Source: Tubulanus polymorphus
Lineage: Eukaryota; Nemertea; Palaeonemertea; Tubulaniformes; Tubulanidae
Length of the DNA: 64,000 nucleotides
Reading direction: 5' to 3'
Assembly (NCBI RefSeq): GCF_964204645.1
Contig: NC_134032.1
Location: 1,430,501-1,494,500 of the forward strand
Positions within the stretch are counted from its first letter, which is position 1. Each line of letters opens with the position of its first letter. The notes under the pieces are model-generated. The model saw nothing but the letters and a program-made list of their open reading frames with translations, had not been told where the DNA came from and ran no database searches. Shown here one piece after another: positions 47,161 to 59,158 of this stretch. Position numbers and translations under genes: made by a program.

Positions 47161-48195
47161 TTCAGAATCAAATAATCACGGATTTGAAATCTCGTTGCAG
47201 AAAGTTTGACATTAAAAATCATAGCTTGCGTCTAAAAAACTATAAAACTTGGTTCCCGGTTTTACAAATTTAGTAATATACGTTTCAAATCTTATTGACG
47301 TTTTTGATAAAGCAATTTGAAAATTCTAGCTGACATTATGTGTCGTTATTTTGCGGAATATTATCATTTTTTTTATTTACTCTCAATTCCTTTCGGAAGT
47401 TCGTCGATGGTACCTACCTACATTTTCACCGGTATAGAATCTATCGAAAGCGTTGCAAAAGTCTCCGAATAAAGACTAAACCAATCTGAATGTGAACGGT
47501 TTATCCTGACGGTGTTTGTAGTTTTCGTAGCGAGCTCAACGGATTTGAAAACATTCTCAATAAACTTCGGTCGTTTTTCTATGTTGTTAGAGACGGTTTT
47601 TTTTTGTACTCCGGGGGTCTCTTCACCCGGCGATTATTGGATTTCTTTTGTCATCAATATTAGACAAAATATCCGATATTTCCACGATTTATTGTCATAC
47701 GCATGCGATAAATTCTTAAAAAGGATGTTGAATTCGACGAATGAACAATAGCTCGATGAACTCAGTCGAATTGATCCGGAATTCCACGTACTATGAATGT
47801 ACGAAACGTGATTGCTTTTTCCTATCTTTCCCGTATTGTTTTCCTGTCGCTTCTAAAAAGCTGCACTCGAGCTTTTGATTTCGACACAATTTTCGTTCGT
47901 ACGTTCGAATTTCGAACGTGCGCGCCGAACTGATTATTAATTCTATCATTAATTCTATTCAGTTTGTGAAGTGTCAAACGAATCGATTCAACGTTTATGA
48001 ATATTTTTAAAAACTATAGATTTTCAGTACAAAACACTTTCTACTGGATGCTTTCGAATGGAAATTGGGTGAACATTTCTGTGAAGATCTCACCTGCTGT
48101 AATACAATGGAAACCGTTTTGCTCCGACAATCGACGGCTTCGAATCGTTTCACGATTAAAAGGCAATAAAAAAGAAACATTGTCAACCCCCAGAG
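47161..48195. other. Unassigned interval
   Basis: Nothing was recognised. If the donor at 47151 is real, this is intron. Confidence 0.35.
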
Positions 48196-48313
48196 ATCAC
48201 TCCTGGTTGATGATCGCTCGTGACTGGTGATCGCTCGTGACTGGTGATCGCTCCTGGCTGGTGATCACTCGTGACTGGTGATCGCTCGTGACTGGTGATC
48301 ACTCGTGACTGGT
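48196..48313 (+). repeat. 17-bp minisatellite, about 6 copies
   Basis: TGATCGCTCGTGACTGG with GATCAC and CCTGGCTGG variants; the period is 17 bp (48211 to 48228). Confidence 0.92.
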
Positions 48314-49127
48314 CTCCATTCTAGCTGTTATGGCTGACTGTAGAACTTAACGATAGACGAGACAAAAAATGTTGTCCGTTTTGTCCAAGAAAATCTGTTG
48401 AACGGACTATAGTATGGAATGCTCCGACTTTATCAACCGTGGATTGCACTGTTACAAAATCAGAACGCCGCAAATTCTAATTCTCTGCATTACACACGAT
48501 TGAATACCCAACAATTTGTAAACTATTCAATGACAGTCCTGTAGAGCGTAGAATAATCTATTTTAAGATTCCATCGAGACAGCAATATTCGATGTATCCC
48601 GATACCAGCTCAGTGGTCGCCACATTGACAAGACAAATTTCCCAACTTCGTCAATAGACAGCGCGAAGGTGTAGGTTCATACTGAGGAGTGGGGGGGGGG
48701 GGGGGTGGGGTGTTCGAGCACTGCTACGGTTAAAAACTAAATGTGATTTTTTACAAAGATTTTTTTTAAGATAATATACAATGATATAATTGTTTATCGC
48801 CTATTCATTGGCTTCATTTTCCAATGGAAATAATATCGGTATTTCCCAGGGCGACGACGTCAACCCCCCTTTGTTTTAACGCACTCGGCTGAACGTATTG
48901 TTCGGAATTTATTTCACAATTGCCACGTATATTTCCTGTCGCCATAACTAGCATTGTTGCGTGTCATGCGCGTCTGGTTCTGCGAGGTAAATCTAGCGTG
49001 CAGACGCGATTTAGAGACAGTTTTATATTAATCACTGCAGCAGTAGCGGCAGTCTATTTCGATTTCACGGCGCGGACGATGTTTGAATTTGGAATCAGGG
49101 TATAAAACACTGGAAAAAGTTTTCGAT
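48314..49127. other. Unassigned interval with a G15 run
   Basis: A G15 run lies at 48691-48705. Nothing else was recognised. Confidence 0.4.
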
Positions 49128-49310
49128 CAATTAGGGAGGAGAGAGAGCGTGAGGGGGAGTAACTCGCGGCATATGGAGAGAGTGGAGAGAGGGTGAAACG
49201 CAGAGAAACGCGAAGGAGCAAGGGAAGAGAGAGTGAGAGAGAGGGCGAGGGAAGAGAGAGTGGAGGAGAGAGGGAGCGATGGAAGAGAGAGATAGAGGGG
49301 GGCGAGGGAG
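49128..49310 (+). repeat. GA-rich tract
   Basis: Irregular GGAGAGAGAG units with interspersed GGGCGAGGG. Confidence 0.85.
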
Positions 49311-51935
49311 CTGCGAGTAACGAATTTCAAATCTACGAATGTTTATTTTATGTTTAGCCCGCAGAACAAATCAGTTGTAATGAAATCAATTCTTTCAGTC
49401 GAAGCCCCCGCGGGCACCGACCGAGATGAGGTTTATCGTCTCGCGTCTGAAACGGGACAGATTTTAATAGCTCAGAATTCACTTGTTCGACCACAGCCCC
49501 GCAGTGAATAAATACCGCGAGCTCCGCGGTGAAAAAGCGCAGAACGGCCACTGGTTGATTAGTCGTTTGATTTATCGCAATAATAAACCACCCGCCGTCA
49601 CAAACAATGGCCGTCTTTCGGCTATCTAATCAACTTGCTTAATCAACGGAGATCAACTGTAAGAACGGGGAGATCAGACTCACGTGTCGGTGCTACCCGC
49701 AGCCACCGAGTAATCATTTCCTCTTTAAACAGAGCGCGTCGGCGCGTTAGAAAAAGTAAAAACGTCTTTTTAAACTTTCGTGACTTCAAAAAAGCCTTTG
49801 ACAGTTGATTTCGAATGTAAAATTGATTTGAAAGTTCAGAAACGGTAACTCCTGATTTCCTGTACTTCCTGCCCTCTCTCCCTCTCCCTCCCTCCCCTTC
49901 TCTCCCTTTCTCTCTCTCTCACTCTCCCCCTCTCCCCTCCCTCATGTTAACATATCCAGATCAAAATATCAACATCATCTCAAATGAACTCGACAAAGAA
50001 TCAAATATTATCATTAAGTGTCATCAAGTGAATGAATCGATGGTAAACACTATCAACTTATAATCGATAATCAGAATAAACAGAACATCGTCTCATCTCA
50101 TCTTCTCCAGTTGAGTTGAGATCGCATTCTAGAGGATTGCACCGCAGCAGCAGCAGCAGCAGCGGCGGCAAGAGATTTTTGACTTTTTCGATCAGTGACA
50201 CAGAGGGATCAATGAATATTGGCAAAACTGTCAAACTAATTATCAATGAGTTTGTGACTGAAGTCTCGCATCCATCCCGGGCTCAATCCTTCTCTACTCG
50301 CTAACAGAGATTTTCATCGCACGAGAAAATTTTTAAATAAATCTCTTACATTTTTAAGGATTGTTTGTTAGGCTTGATTGAATTCCGATTCGATTCGAAT
50401 GAACCAAATTCACAAATAACTGTGTATCTCAGGTCCCTACTGTATATAGAGGTCGGACCAGGGCCGAATCTACGAGCTATTTTTGCGTATCGCGGAGGGC
50501 AATTTAATAAGCGAAGTGCAATGTTATTACGAGTCAGACATCACGCTCAGGGAAAAAACATGGTCTAAAACATATCTTATCAATTATTCCTACGATCTTC
50601 ATAAGATATAAAAAGTGATGATAAAAAATTTCTTGAATTCATTTTTTAGATTGCTGATGTTCATAAATCTATATGAATAATTTATGTAACATTTTATCAG
50701 AATTTATGCAAATTTGCCTAAAATATATTCAATTGCGTTCGCAATCTTTAAATTTATGATATATACATAAATTTCGTTTTTGTCGACTTTACAAAAACGA
50801 GTACTTGAAACTTGTACAATTTTCGGTTCCAGCCCCGCAAGCTTCCATTCGCTAATCTAGGTTTTAACTGAGTCTCAGATTCATAGCGGCCCGTGATAGA
50901 ATTACGATGGTTTCGAGGTTATCTAATCCCGGATTATCTCGGTACAACGGTCGGCGATCTCGAATATACATACATCATAGCCGAGGTCGTCGCCGTTTCG
51001 TCTGCCGTAGCTATAAAACACGGATTTGCGCGTTCACTAGCCGAAACGACCACGAAACCAAATCGAATTGAATCGCGTTACCGAGTTGGCTTAATTGACT
51101 TTGGTTAATTAGAATCGGCCTTTGGGAGGAAAGACTATCTGCAGGATAAGATTGATGGATTCGGTCGATCGTAAATATTGTGGATTTTTTTTTCGACGCG
51201 CATTTAAACGCGCGCCGTCGATGTTTCTAAGGATGTAGGAAGTTGTTGCGAGCCAGGAAATAGTACCCACGTGACTCGTAGAGAATTTTAATAACGTTCT
51301 GACAAGATTACGACTGAAGCAGTGAGCGCGCTCACTCGCTCGCTTACCGACTGATTATTCTCCGCTTCACCGACACACACGCCGTTTTTATTCCGAAACG
51401 AAGAGAAATTATTATAGTCGTTTTATAACTGAATCGCATTCTCGGGTTTAGGAAAAAATCTCCCGTAATTGAACGTGTGATTTCAGATAGGTAATCGATA
51501 AATATAAACATTCACTTCAGTTGATTTCTTTATTTTCCATTTTCTGTTTGTAGTGAAGGAAATTAAAAAAATTAAAAAGTCACAACTTGCAGTATTTCTG
51601 ATTCAACTAAACCTAATTGTTAGTCGTCAGTTAGATAGGTCGTCGTGATCCCAATTTGTTATACAGTCAAGTCACCGCCCTCCTAACGCCACCATTTATC
51701 CGAGAACTAACGACTTAAATAAGTTAAGCTAATTACACTATTTAGATTGTATTTTGGCAAAGAATGAATTCTTTCTGTGTTTTGTCTTCATAATAAATCG
51801 ATGGACCTTCATTTGATTGTTTTCTGAATAGAATCATTAATCGCTTTTTAAACGCTCGTTTTAATATCGATAGTTCATTTAGTAACGCGTGAAGGCTTTA
51901 TATTATGAATGGCGTGAAATAAGACGAAATTGCTC
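49311..51935. other. Mostly unassigned
   Basis: A CT-rich patch (49868-49945) and (CAG)6 followed by CGGCGG near 50142-50167 were seen. The minus-strand and plus-strand short frames show no domain. No splice-bounded exon was convincing. Confidence 0.35.
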
Positions 51936-51939
51936 TTAA

Positions 51940-52227
51940 CCCTTTCAGTGCTGACTAATCAATACCCTATAGTGCTGAAGATAATTTGAAAATTTTGAAA
52001 AATTCCACCCTAGTGTGTTGAATAACGGGAATAGCACTATAGTGCGTCAACACCGCGGTGCGGTGTATCGTTAGTTACTAGTATTTCACTATGTTTGACA
52101 GGTGCTGCCATCTTTCAAGAGAGATTAAATCTAATTACTAACTACACCAATACACCGCAGTGCAGTGTACTAGTGAAATCCATCACCGATTTATACACCG
52201 CACTGCGGTGTAGACGCACTGAAAGGG
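51940..52227. mobile_element. piggyBac-type MITE with TTAA target sites
   Basis: CCCTTTCAGTGC at the left and GCACTGAAAGGG at the right are perfect 12-bp inverted ends, each flanked by TTAA (51936-51939 and 52228-52231). TTAA duplication with CCCTTT ends is the known signature of the piggyBac superfamily. The interior has no transposase and contains three related palindromes, such as TACACCGCACTGCGGTGTA. The element is 288 bp long. Confidence 0.88.
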
Positions 52228-52231
52228 TTAA

Positions 52232-53029
52232 TGAAGTCTTACGACTTGGTTTCATTTGAATTTATTAGAGATATAGGTTAGTTATGTAAAATTATGCTTG
52301 TAAATCAAAATCCTGGTGGAGGAATAAGTGCCGTCTTCTATCGGGGGCGTTATTTAGGTATTATTATAACCCGGTAAATTAGACGAAAATCGTCTCCTAC
52401 TGAAAGATGAGAACATTTTCGACGATTTGAATTTACGAGGTGAAAATCTATAAATCTTTCGTAAAGAGAATGAACAATTTCATGTAGTAAAGAGCTCCGA
52501 GCCGAAATGGCATCATTTTGATGTATGCTATTGGTTTTATACGCAGTTTCTATAATCGTTTACGTCGAAAATTGATATCGATCGACTTTTAGTTTATTAC
52601 GGACATCGATTGAAGCGAGCAGTGAATTCATCCATGCGTCTGTCGTTGAATCCGATGATCATTTCTACACAAAAAATCTCTTTATTATGAAATGTGATAA
52701 GGCGGCGGAGACGGCGAGAGGGAGAGAGAGGGAGAGCCGGAGACGGAGAGGGGATGATGATCGTTCCAATCGAATTGTCGTAAATAGAACATCGCAAAAT
52801 GACACTATTATATCGAATGTCGACAATCGAACGATGATTGTCGTTTATCGATGAGCGGTTCACGAGATGAAAAGCGCCGTTTAGGAGCGAATTTAATTCT
52901 CTACGATCGTCGCGATGATTATTTGGTTGAGGTCTCGACTCTGTCGCCGCAATTCACCGTCAAATCGGTCATGACTTCGTGACACTAGTGGCCTCTAGCG
53001 GATCCACGAGTGCCACACTTGTCATTTTT
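52232..53029. other. Unassigned interval
   Basis: A short GA-rich patch lies at about 52705-52755. Nothing else was recognised. Confidence 0.4.
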
Positions 53030-53575
53030 ATAATCGGACCTCGAGTCAATCGAGGATTCTACCAACTGCATGCAAGAGTCCACCACCAGGTGTCGCTAGT
53101 TTACTCGGTTCTCCTGCGTTCAATTTCACTTACATTTCAGCTAAAATCGGACGAAATTTCAGTCTCATATCAATTAGTTACTATGGAAACTCTCTTTGAG
53201 AATTAGAAAAATGAAGCATATCTGGTGGGGTGTCAATGTATGGATCCGGGACCCTTAAGGCTAAACAAAAATGATACCTTGTTTCTCCGCAGCGGCCGGG
53301 TCATTTTTGTAAAATATGATAAAATTTATAAACAGTTCATTTCTATAGCGGCCGGGTCTGTAATGGTGAAATTGATCACGATTTTAAAAAAAGTAATGTG
53401 TAGGGTAGATAGGCGGCCGGCCGGGTCAACATTTAAGCTCAGCAGAGCGGAGAAACGAGGTATCAATTTTTTTTGGCCTAAAATCTAACTCAATGCCGAT
53501 TGAAAATGAGCTAATTATGAATGCGCAGATCTAGTGTTCGTCACGCCATCTGGTGGGATAGCTGGAGTTCCGGTC
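53030..53575 (+). repeat. Dispersed repeat family A, long copy with an insertion
   Basis: Contains TCAATCGAGGATTCTACC, CCACCAGGTGTCGCTAG (53083), TGTATGGATCC and CCATCTGGTGGGATAGCTGG in the order of the 0.1-0.4 kb copy. A 222-bp MITE (53258-53479) interrupts it after GGATCCGGGACC. Confidence 0.75.
53258..53479. mobile_element. Nested MITE with 33-bp inverted ends
   Basis: The left end AGGCTAAACAAAAATGATAC, then CTTGTTTCTCCGC, is matched in inverse at the right (minus strand AGGCCAAAAAAAATTGATAC, then CTCGTTTCTCCGC). The interior repeats GCGGCCGGGTC three times (about 53292, 53348, 53415). No coding capacity is present. Confidence 0.82.
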
Positions 53576-54075
53576 CCCATAACTCTGTGTTTGGGAACAC
53601 CATATAGCTCTAATCCTTGATTGTCGCAGTACTTGGATTATTGTACAATAGTTAAATCAATAATGATATGGTGAATAGGTCTACGAGTTGCTATAAATAA
53701 AGATAAAAACGATCGGTCCAAACTTGTCCTGTAGGAGATGAAAGCTCTCAGCGTTGTCTAGGTCGGTATCAGCAGGCGTGTATAACACGGTGTAATGGCG
53801 GCGATGATATTTTCATGTTATGTATTCATGTAATGTAATGCCGTTTCCCGGGAGAGCATCAGGTGAATTTGTATTCGGTTTTCGAAATGGAAGGCGTCAA
53901 TCGCTATGACAAGCGTGTGGTGCTGTGTACTGTGAGTATGTGTCGATACTCAACGGGTTTAAGGCATTATTTATCTCTGAACGAGACATAACACGACTCG
54001 ACGAGAAAATACGGGTCTTTGCGAGACTTCACGGGACGTACGCGTCCATACGCCAGCACGCGACTACCATTGGGT
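53576..54075. other. Unassigned interval
   Basis: Nothing was recognised. Confidence 0.4.
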
Positions 54076-54079
54076 CTAA

Positions 54080-54136
54080 CATGGAGCCACACGGTGGTCC
54101 CACTGTGGACCCGCTGTGGGACCACGGTGGTCCCTA
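54080..54136. repeat. GTGGTCCCAC hairpin
   Basis: GTGGTCCCAC and GTGGGACCAC form a 10-bp stem around TGTGGACCCGCT; ACCACGGTGGT follows as a further palindrome. Confidence 0.8.
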
Positions 54137-54407
54137 ATCTTTTCCCGTAATACCGTAGGCTAATATTTCAATCATATCGGATCCAGGTATCGATGTAGTC
54201 CTACAGCCCTGTGGTGTATGACGGACCCCTCAGACACTATCGTGTTCGAGAAATTCTATCAGCCAGGCCCTGAAAAAAAATATTGACCCTGCATTCTGCA
54301 TCTATAGCCAAAACGCCCATACTTTACCAACATTATTCCTCTGATCGTCACAATGCGTTCAGGACTTCACCCGATACTTTTTTGATTGGGAACCGACATA
54401 ATAACCA
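54137..54407. other. Unassigned interval
   Basis: Nothing was recognised. Confidence 0.35.
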
Positions 54408-54614
54408 GGACCCAGTTCCACAGTTGTGAGTAAGAGTTAACTCCGAGTTAAAGTTGGTTCATTTTCGATGTTTTAACCCAGGGTCAAATCTTAACTCAGA
54501 ACTGTGGAACTGGACCCTGGACCCAGTTGTGAGTTAACTCCGAGTTAAAGTTGGTTCATTTTCGGTGTTCTAACCCAGGGTCAAATCATAACTCAGAACT
54601 GTGGAACTGGACCC
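54408..54614. mobile_element. MITE family B, two tandem copies
   Basis: GGACCCAGTTCCACAGTTGTG opens the first copy (54408-54518). The second (54520-54614) lacks part of the left end. Both share TTAACTCCGAGTTAAAGTTGG, TTCATTTTCG and GTGGAACTGGACCC. Confidence 0.82.
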
Positions 54615-54745
54615 AGTTAAATTAGATATTTAATGAGCAACCTTTCACAAACTGTCTCACACACGTCACGTCACATGGTGACTGGGTGAGGGTTAGAGAT
54701 GCCTGTTTTAAGATCTAGTGTAAATAGTTTAAACAGCGCGGACGG

Positions 54746-54746
<1 letters not shown>

Positions 54747-54794
<48 letters not shown>
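54747..54794 (+). repeat. (GCT)16 microsatellite
   Basis: Sixteen uninterrupted GCT units. No coding frame context supports a polyglutamine or polyalanine tract. Confidence 0.97.
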
Positions 54795-55641
54795 AGTCGT
54801 TGATTTTAATTCGACTCACACGGATCGATTCTCTAGATGTCTATAAGAATCGTTGTTTATGATGTTTACCCAGAAATGTTTCGTACATCAATAAAACTAT
54901 GTGTCGCTTTTATTGATTTTCGATGTGTCTTAACGCGGCGCGCGCTGGCGTTCTCCACATCCACGTCTCGGACAGAATATATTGCGACATCGTTCGCTTC
55001 ACCGCGTCCCGCTCACTGCGCATGCGCGCGCCTTTTCCGATGCCAGTCACGTGGTCTCGTCGACCCGAGTGCGGATCGACGGCGATGTAAAGTTTAATAG
55101 TTACGTCCTGGGAGAGCTGGCCGCTCATTGGTTTGAATCCACTGTGACCCGCGCGACAGTAGCTCCGGTTTAGGAAACCCGATGTTGAATATTTTATCCC
55201 TCGAATGACGAAAGTCGAATATCGACGTCTGTTCTGCGCAGTAATACTCGCTTACCGCAGTTAGGCGGCTTCAATCTTAAACCAGATAATCAGTTTGGTC
55301 AAAATGACTTCTATGAGTGTTGTTGACTGCTTTTATCCGCTGTCGCACGATTGTTTAGCATTTTCAGCCTCGAGTCTATTTTGCACTAGTCTATCCTCGA
55401 TTGCTGAGTTAGTAGGAGTGAGTAGAGGCATAAACTCGTACATGCTGATCATCTTCAGCCGACCGGCTTTACACTATCGGGTGGATCATCGATTCCTCGG
55501 TGGAAAAAAACATATCGGACTTTCCTCATCTGTCGTTTAGAATATAGCTGACTGATCACTTCACAATTATCAAAGCCTCGATGATTGAATAATCTACAAC
55601 ACTGCCATTTTGTTCATATCCTATAGCAAGTCAACTTCACA
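54795..55641. other. Unassigned interval
   Basis: A perfect B-box-like GGTTTGAATCC at 55130-55140 is present without an A box, perhaps a SINE remnant. Confidence 0.3.
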
Positions 55642-55682
55642 CTAGCACACCTGGTGGATCCTCGATTACCAGTGCTAGAATC
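55642..55682 (-). repeat. Family A core, minus-strand copy closest to the satellite
   Basis: On the minus strand GCACTGGTAATCGAGGATCC is followed by ACCAGGTGTGCTAGTGTG. Spacing between its two halves is the same as in the 71-bp satellite monomer (AGTCGAGGATCCACTAGGGGCGCTAGTGT), unlike the other dispersed copies. Confidence 0.6.
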
Positions 55683-58600
55683 CTCAACTTTCACATCACT
55701 CTGACAATGATCTTCGCCATTGTACACTTAAGCTGCTGCGGGATGCCAGCATAGCGCTCTATTAAACCACTTGAGCTTACAGGGATGCCTAACCTTCACT
55801 CTTTACACTGCTTATAGTCTGACTCTACATATGATAAACCCTATATCTCATTTTGTGTGGTTGAAATAGCCGCCATTTTGTTTTTGAACAGTTGTTCCAT
55901 GGGCGTATCGGTTCGAATTGTATATTGGGGTTGGATGCGGCGGGATGGTCGCGCGGACTCGACTCCGCCTTCTACAGACACTTAACAACATGGCGGAGAC
56001 AAATGCGCAGCAGCAGTTTGTGGTTGTAAATTAGACTATTTACCACCAGTAACGCCAATCCAACAGATCGATCGAGCGCACGGATATTTTGGCGTCGACC
56101 AATCAACTGGGTATTGATTAAATAAAAATCCACTAAACGAGACCACAGGCTATGAATATGCAGATTGTCGTCGGTTCATCACGGCGAGTTTCCAATTTCA
56201 CGATCCAGGTTAATTCTAACACTTGACGGGATTGATCGCGCTGCGCTCCGTCTAATGACCGAGTCATTGCAACCGAGGAGAAATATCGAACTTTGTGTTC
56301 GACGGGTGGAAAGTTGGTATAAGCTGAATTGGCAATATGTCAGTCTGTGTATATGCTACTGGAGTTCACTATTGAATCTCAGTGTATCGTAGATAATAAG
56401 GTCAGCGAGTTTATTCCTCAAAATCTTGAGATGTCGCGTAGTTCAAACACGCGACCGAAAAAACCGACCGCAGTCTTGCGCGTGTAGAACGGTGGATAGT
56501 GGCGCACTTGTACAGCACTGTGGAACTGGGTCCAGAGGACTTACAAACTGTCGTGAAACCTGTCTTTTGGTTGACCGCCAATATGGCGTACAGTCACGTG
56601 GAACTAATACACAAAATACTGATCAACATCAGCCATGTAACAAACAAGTTGCGCTGATCTCCTCGCCCAACTTTCTCGGGCATTATGTTTTCAATGCGCG
56701 GTATCAAACACAACTGATATCGAGGACGCCTAAACCAACTGATTCCCTGCGTTATCGTACACAGGTCAATCTACGAAGCCTTCTTAATCCGACATCAAAT
56801 TCACTTCAAAGAACAAGTTTACAGTCTTTGATTATTGTGAAGTCACCTCGCTGCCCTCACACACCGCCATCTCACCCACACTAAGCTCATTGGCGTGATT
56901 GAAGTATTCCAGCGGCAAAGCTGTTTTTTATGTGATGTTTTTGTTTTGCATTAGACTGGGCGCCGGATCCTTCATGTTCCCAGTAATCAAAAATGTCTTA
57001 GCCACGAGTTGATGCCAGTATTGTGTACCGTACGGCTCGACTCGGGGGACTATTGTCTTTTCTAACTATATACTTTATCAGATGGGATATATATGGCCCG
57101 TCGCATCCGGGTCCCACGAGCATCTCTCATATATCTCCTACCAATCAATACGACGTCCATCCCGATGATTGGCTGATTTTTCCACGACACGTGACCCCGC
57201 ATTAATTCCTAAGACATCTCAATCGTGATCGCCAAGTTTATCTTTCGACAAAACGCGCTATCTATACTGGTAAACTAATCATAGCAGTGGTCAACGGATC
57301 AACTCATCGCCATGGTTACTTAATCTTCGTCGTTAACTATCGCCATGGCAACGCGTAACGGACGAAATTATGGTTGATTTTGTTGATGTCGGACGCAAAG
57401 TTGATTTATATCCCGGCATCAGACTCTTTAATAAACACAATATACATGTACTAATGATGTTTTATAAGAGATAGTGGAGAGAGGGAACCAAAATATCATC
57501 CATCCATCGGGTCAGCGACGGAAAGGTCACCTAGAAATCAATCGTGTCATTAGGAGTTGGCGGTCGGTGGAAAAAAACTTCGTCAATATTGACAAGTGCT
57601 AGAGAGAAAGAAAGGTTGAAGTCTTAGTAGGAACTGCTACCGAAATAGAAGCGAACTCTTAGGAAAACCTGGTTTGATGTTTCAATTTGCACTTAACGTA
57701 GCTCTTTTAAACCAACCGCTGCCTTTTTCAAACGCTACTCGCTTTCACGGCGCGTCAATATACTTTTTGATTCCGGTTAATTCAATCACGTTACTCCGTG
57801 CGCCTGGTTGAATTCAGTTCCGATGCGGCGTTAAGTGGTTCGTGCGGTTTTACGAGGCTAGGTATCAGCGGTGTAGATTCAGGACCCAGCCGACTCGAAT
57901 GTATAGCCGCGATCGCACGACCGTTTTTGACCCGAGCCAAATTTCGTGGCAAATCCTTTCGATCAGAAAACCACTTTTTAGATGTAAAATGATATCAATC
58001 TGGACCTGGTATTTGATAGATTAATTTTTTAGAAATTACCCAATGTCAGTTATCTAACTTAGACATACCGTGTGCCCCGTCGCGACTTAAGTCTTAAGTC
58101 TTAATCTTAATAATCAACTCAGATCTTAACATGTTTTAGATAGGCTATAGAACTAAGATGGTCCAATAATGGTCTTTGATTGGTCTTCAATCTAATCCAT
58201 GACTGTGCTGCTGAAGTGGCCCCTGGTGCTAATCCAGTTCTGGGCCGTCTCTTTCCAAGTTTTTAGAAAGTTTATGTTTTGAAGAACACGAACGGCGTGG
58301 GTAATAGGTACCTCGCGACGTCTGAGTATGAAAACAAGTTGCTAATTTGAGCGGTAAACGTAGTTTGCTGTGTGTAATAGGAGACATTAATCTTCCAATA
58401 GAAACTCGTAGACAGTCGCGCGAGTAGTCGAATATTTCTGTGATCATGAGACCAAATCTAATTTGACCGGTGACGACTCTTCTCGCAGCCAATGGCAGTG
58501 AACACAACGTTCCATCAATGCGACTAAAGTGCTGCTGGCAGCGGTTGTAGTTGAGCGGGTGGTGAAAAAACGTTTAAACGCTGCTGCCTCAAAACAGATC

Positions 58601-58938
58601 TGCGGACGAACTCCCATCTATCCCAAATTCGGACTCGCCTGACCAATAATCAAATTTTGAAAAATTCAGACCTGTAGAAACGAAGGATATCCCGGTACAG
58701 ATATTCCAGTAGGTCTCTACATCGGAGCCGAAATATTGCAGGCCGTGTTCGGTACTCACTCATATTCCAGGAAAATATGTTCAGTGAATCCCCTGTCTCT
58801 CAGGACCAATGTATTTCATCAATCGTACGCTTTTCGTCACTGCTACCACTTTCTTGTGCATTGTAGGTGCGTTGTCCATGGGTTGAGTTGAGAAGGAACC
58901 TCCCTCTCGTTCATTCCATCCTATCTCTACCAAATCTC
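55683..58938. other. Mostly unassigned, with a 152-codon frame
   Basis: The frame 56426-56884 (+) is ordinary in composition, has no recognised domain and runs through a fragment of a family-B MITE end (GTGGAACTGGGTCC, 56522-56535), so it is unlikely to be a gene. YY1-like CCGCCATTTTG (55871) and CATGGCGGA (55990) strings were noted. Nothing else was assigned. Confidence 0.3.
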
Positions 58939-59046
58939 TCCACGTGCCTCTCTGCCTCTCTGCCTCTCTGCCTCTCTGCCTCTCTGCCTCTCTGCCTCTC
59001 TGCCTCTCTGCCTCTCTGCCTCTCTGCCTCTCTGCCTCTCTGCCTC
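58939..59046 (+). repeat. (CTCTGCCT)n array
   Basis: About 13 units of an 8-bp repeat. Confidence 0.96.
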
Positions 59047-59158
59047 GTCCTTTCTCCTATGCTTAGCCGTCCAATTCATCTACCTCACCATTTCTTTCCC
59101 CTACATCTTTATCACTCTGCCTCTCTTCCCCTCCCGTGTCCTCTCTTTATCTCATCAT

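Noticed and set aside
56426-56884. 152-codon plus frame as a gene
   Set aside because: It runs through a MITE-end fragment and shows no domain; within chance for this window.
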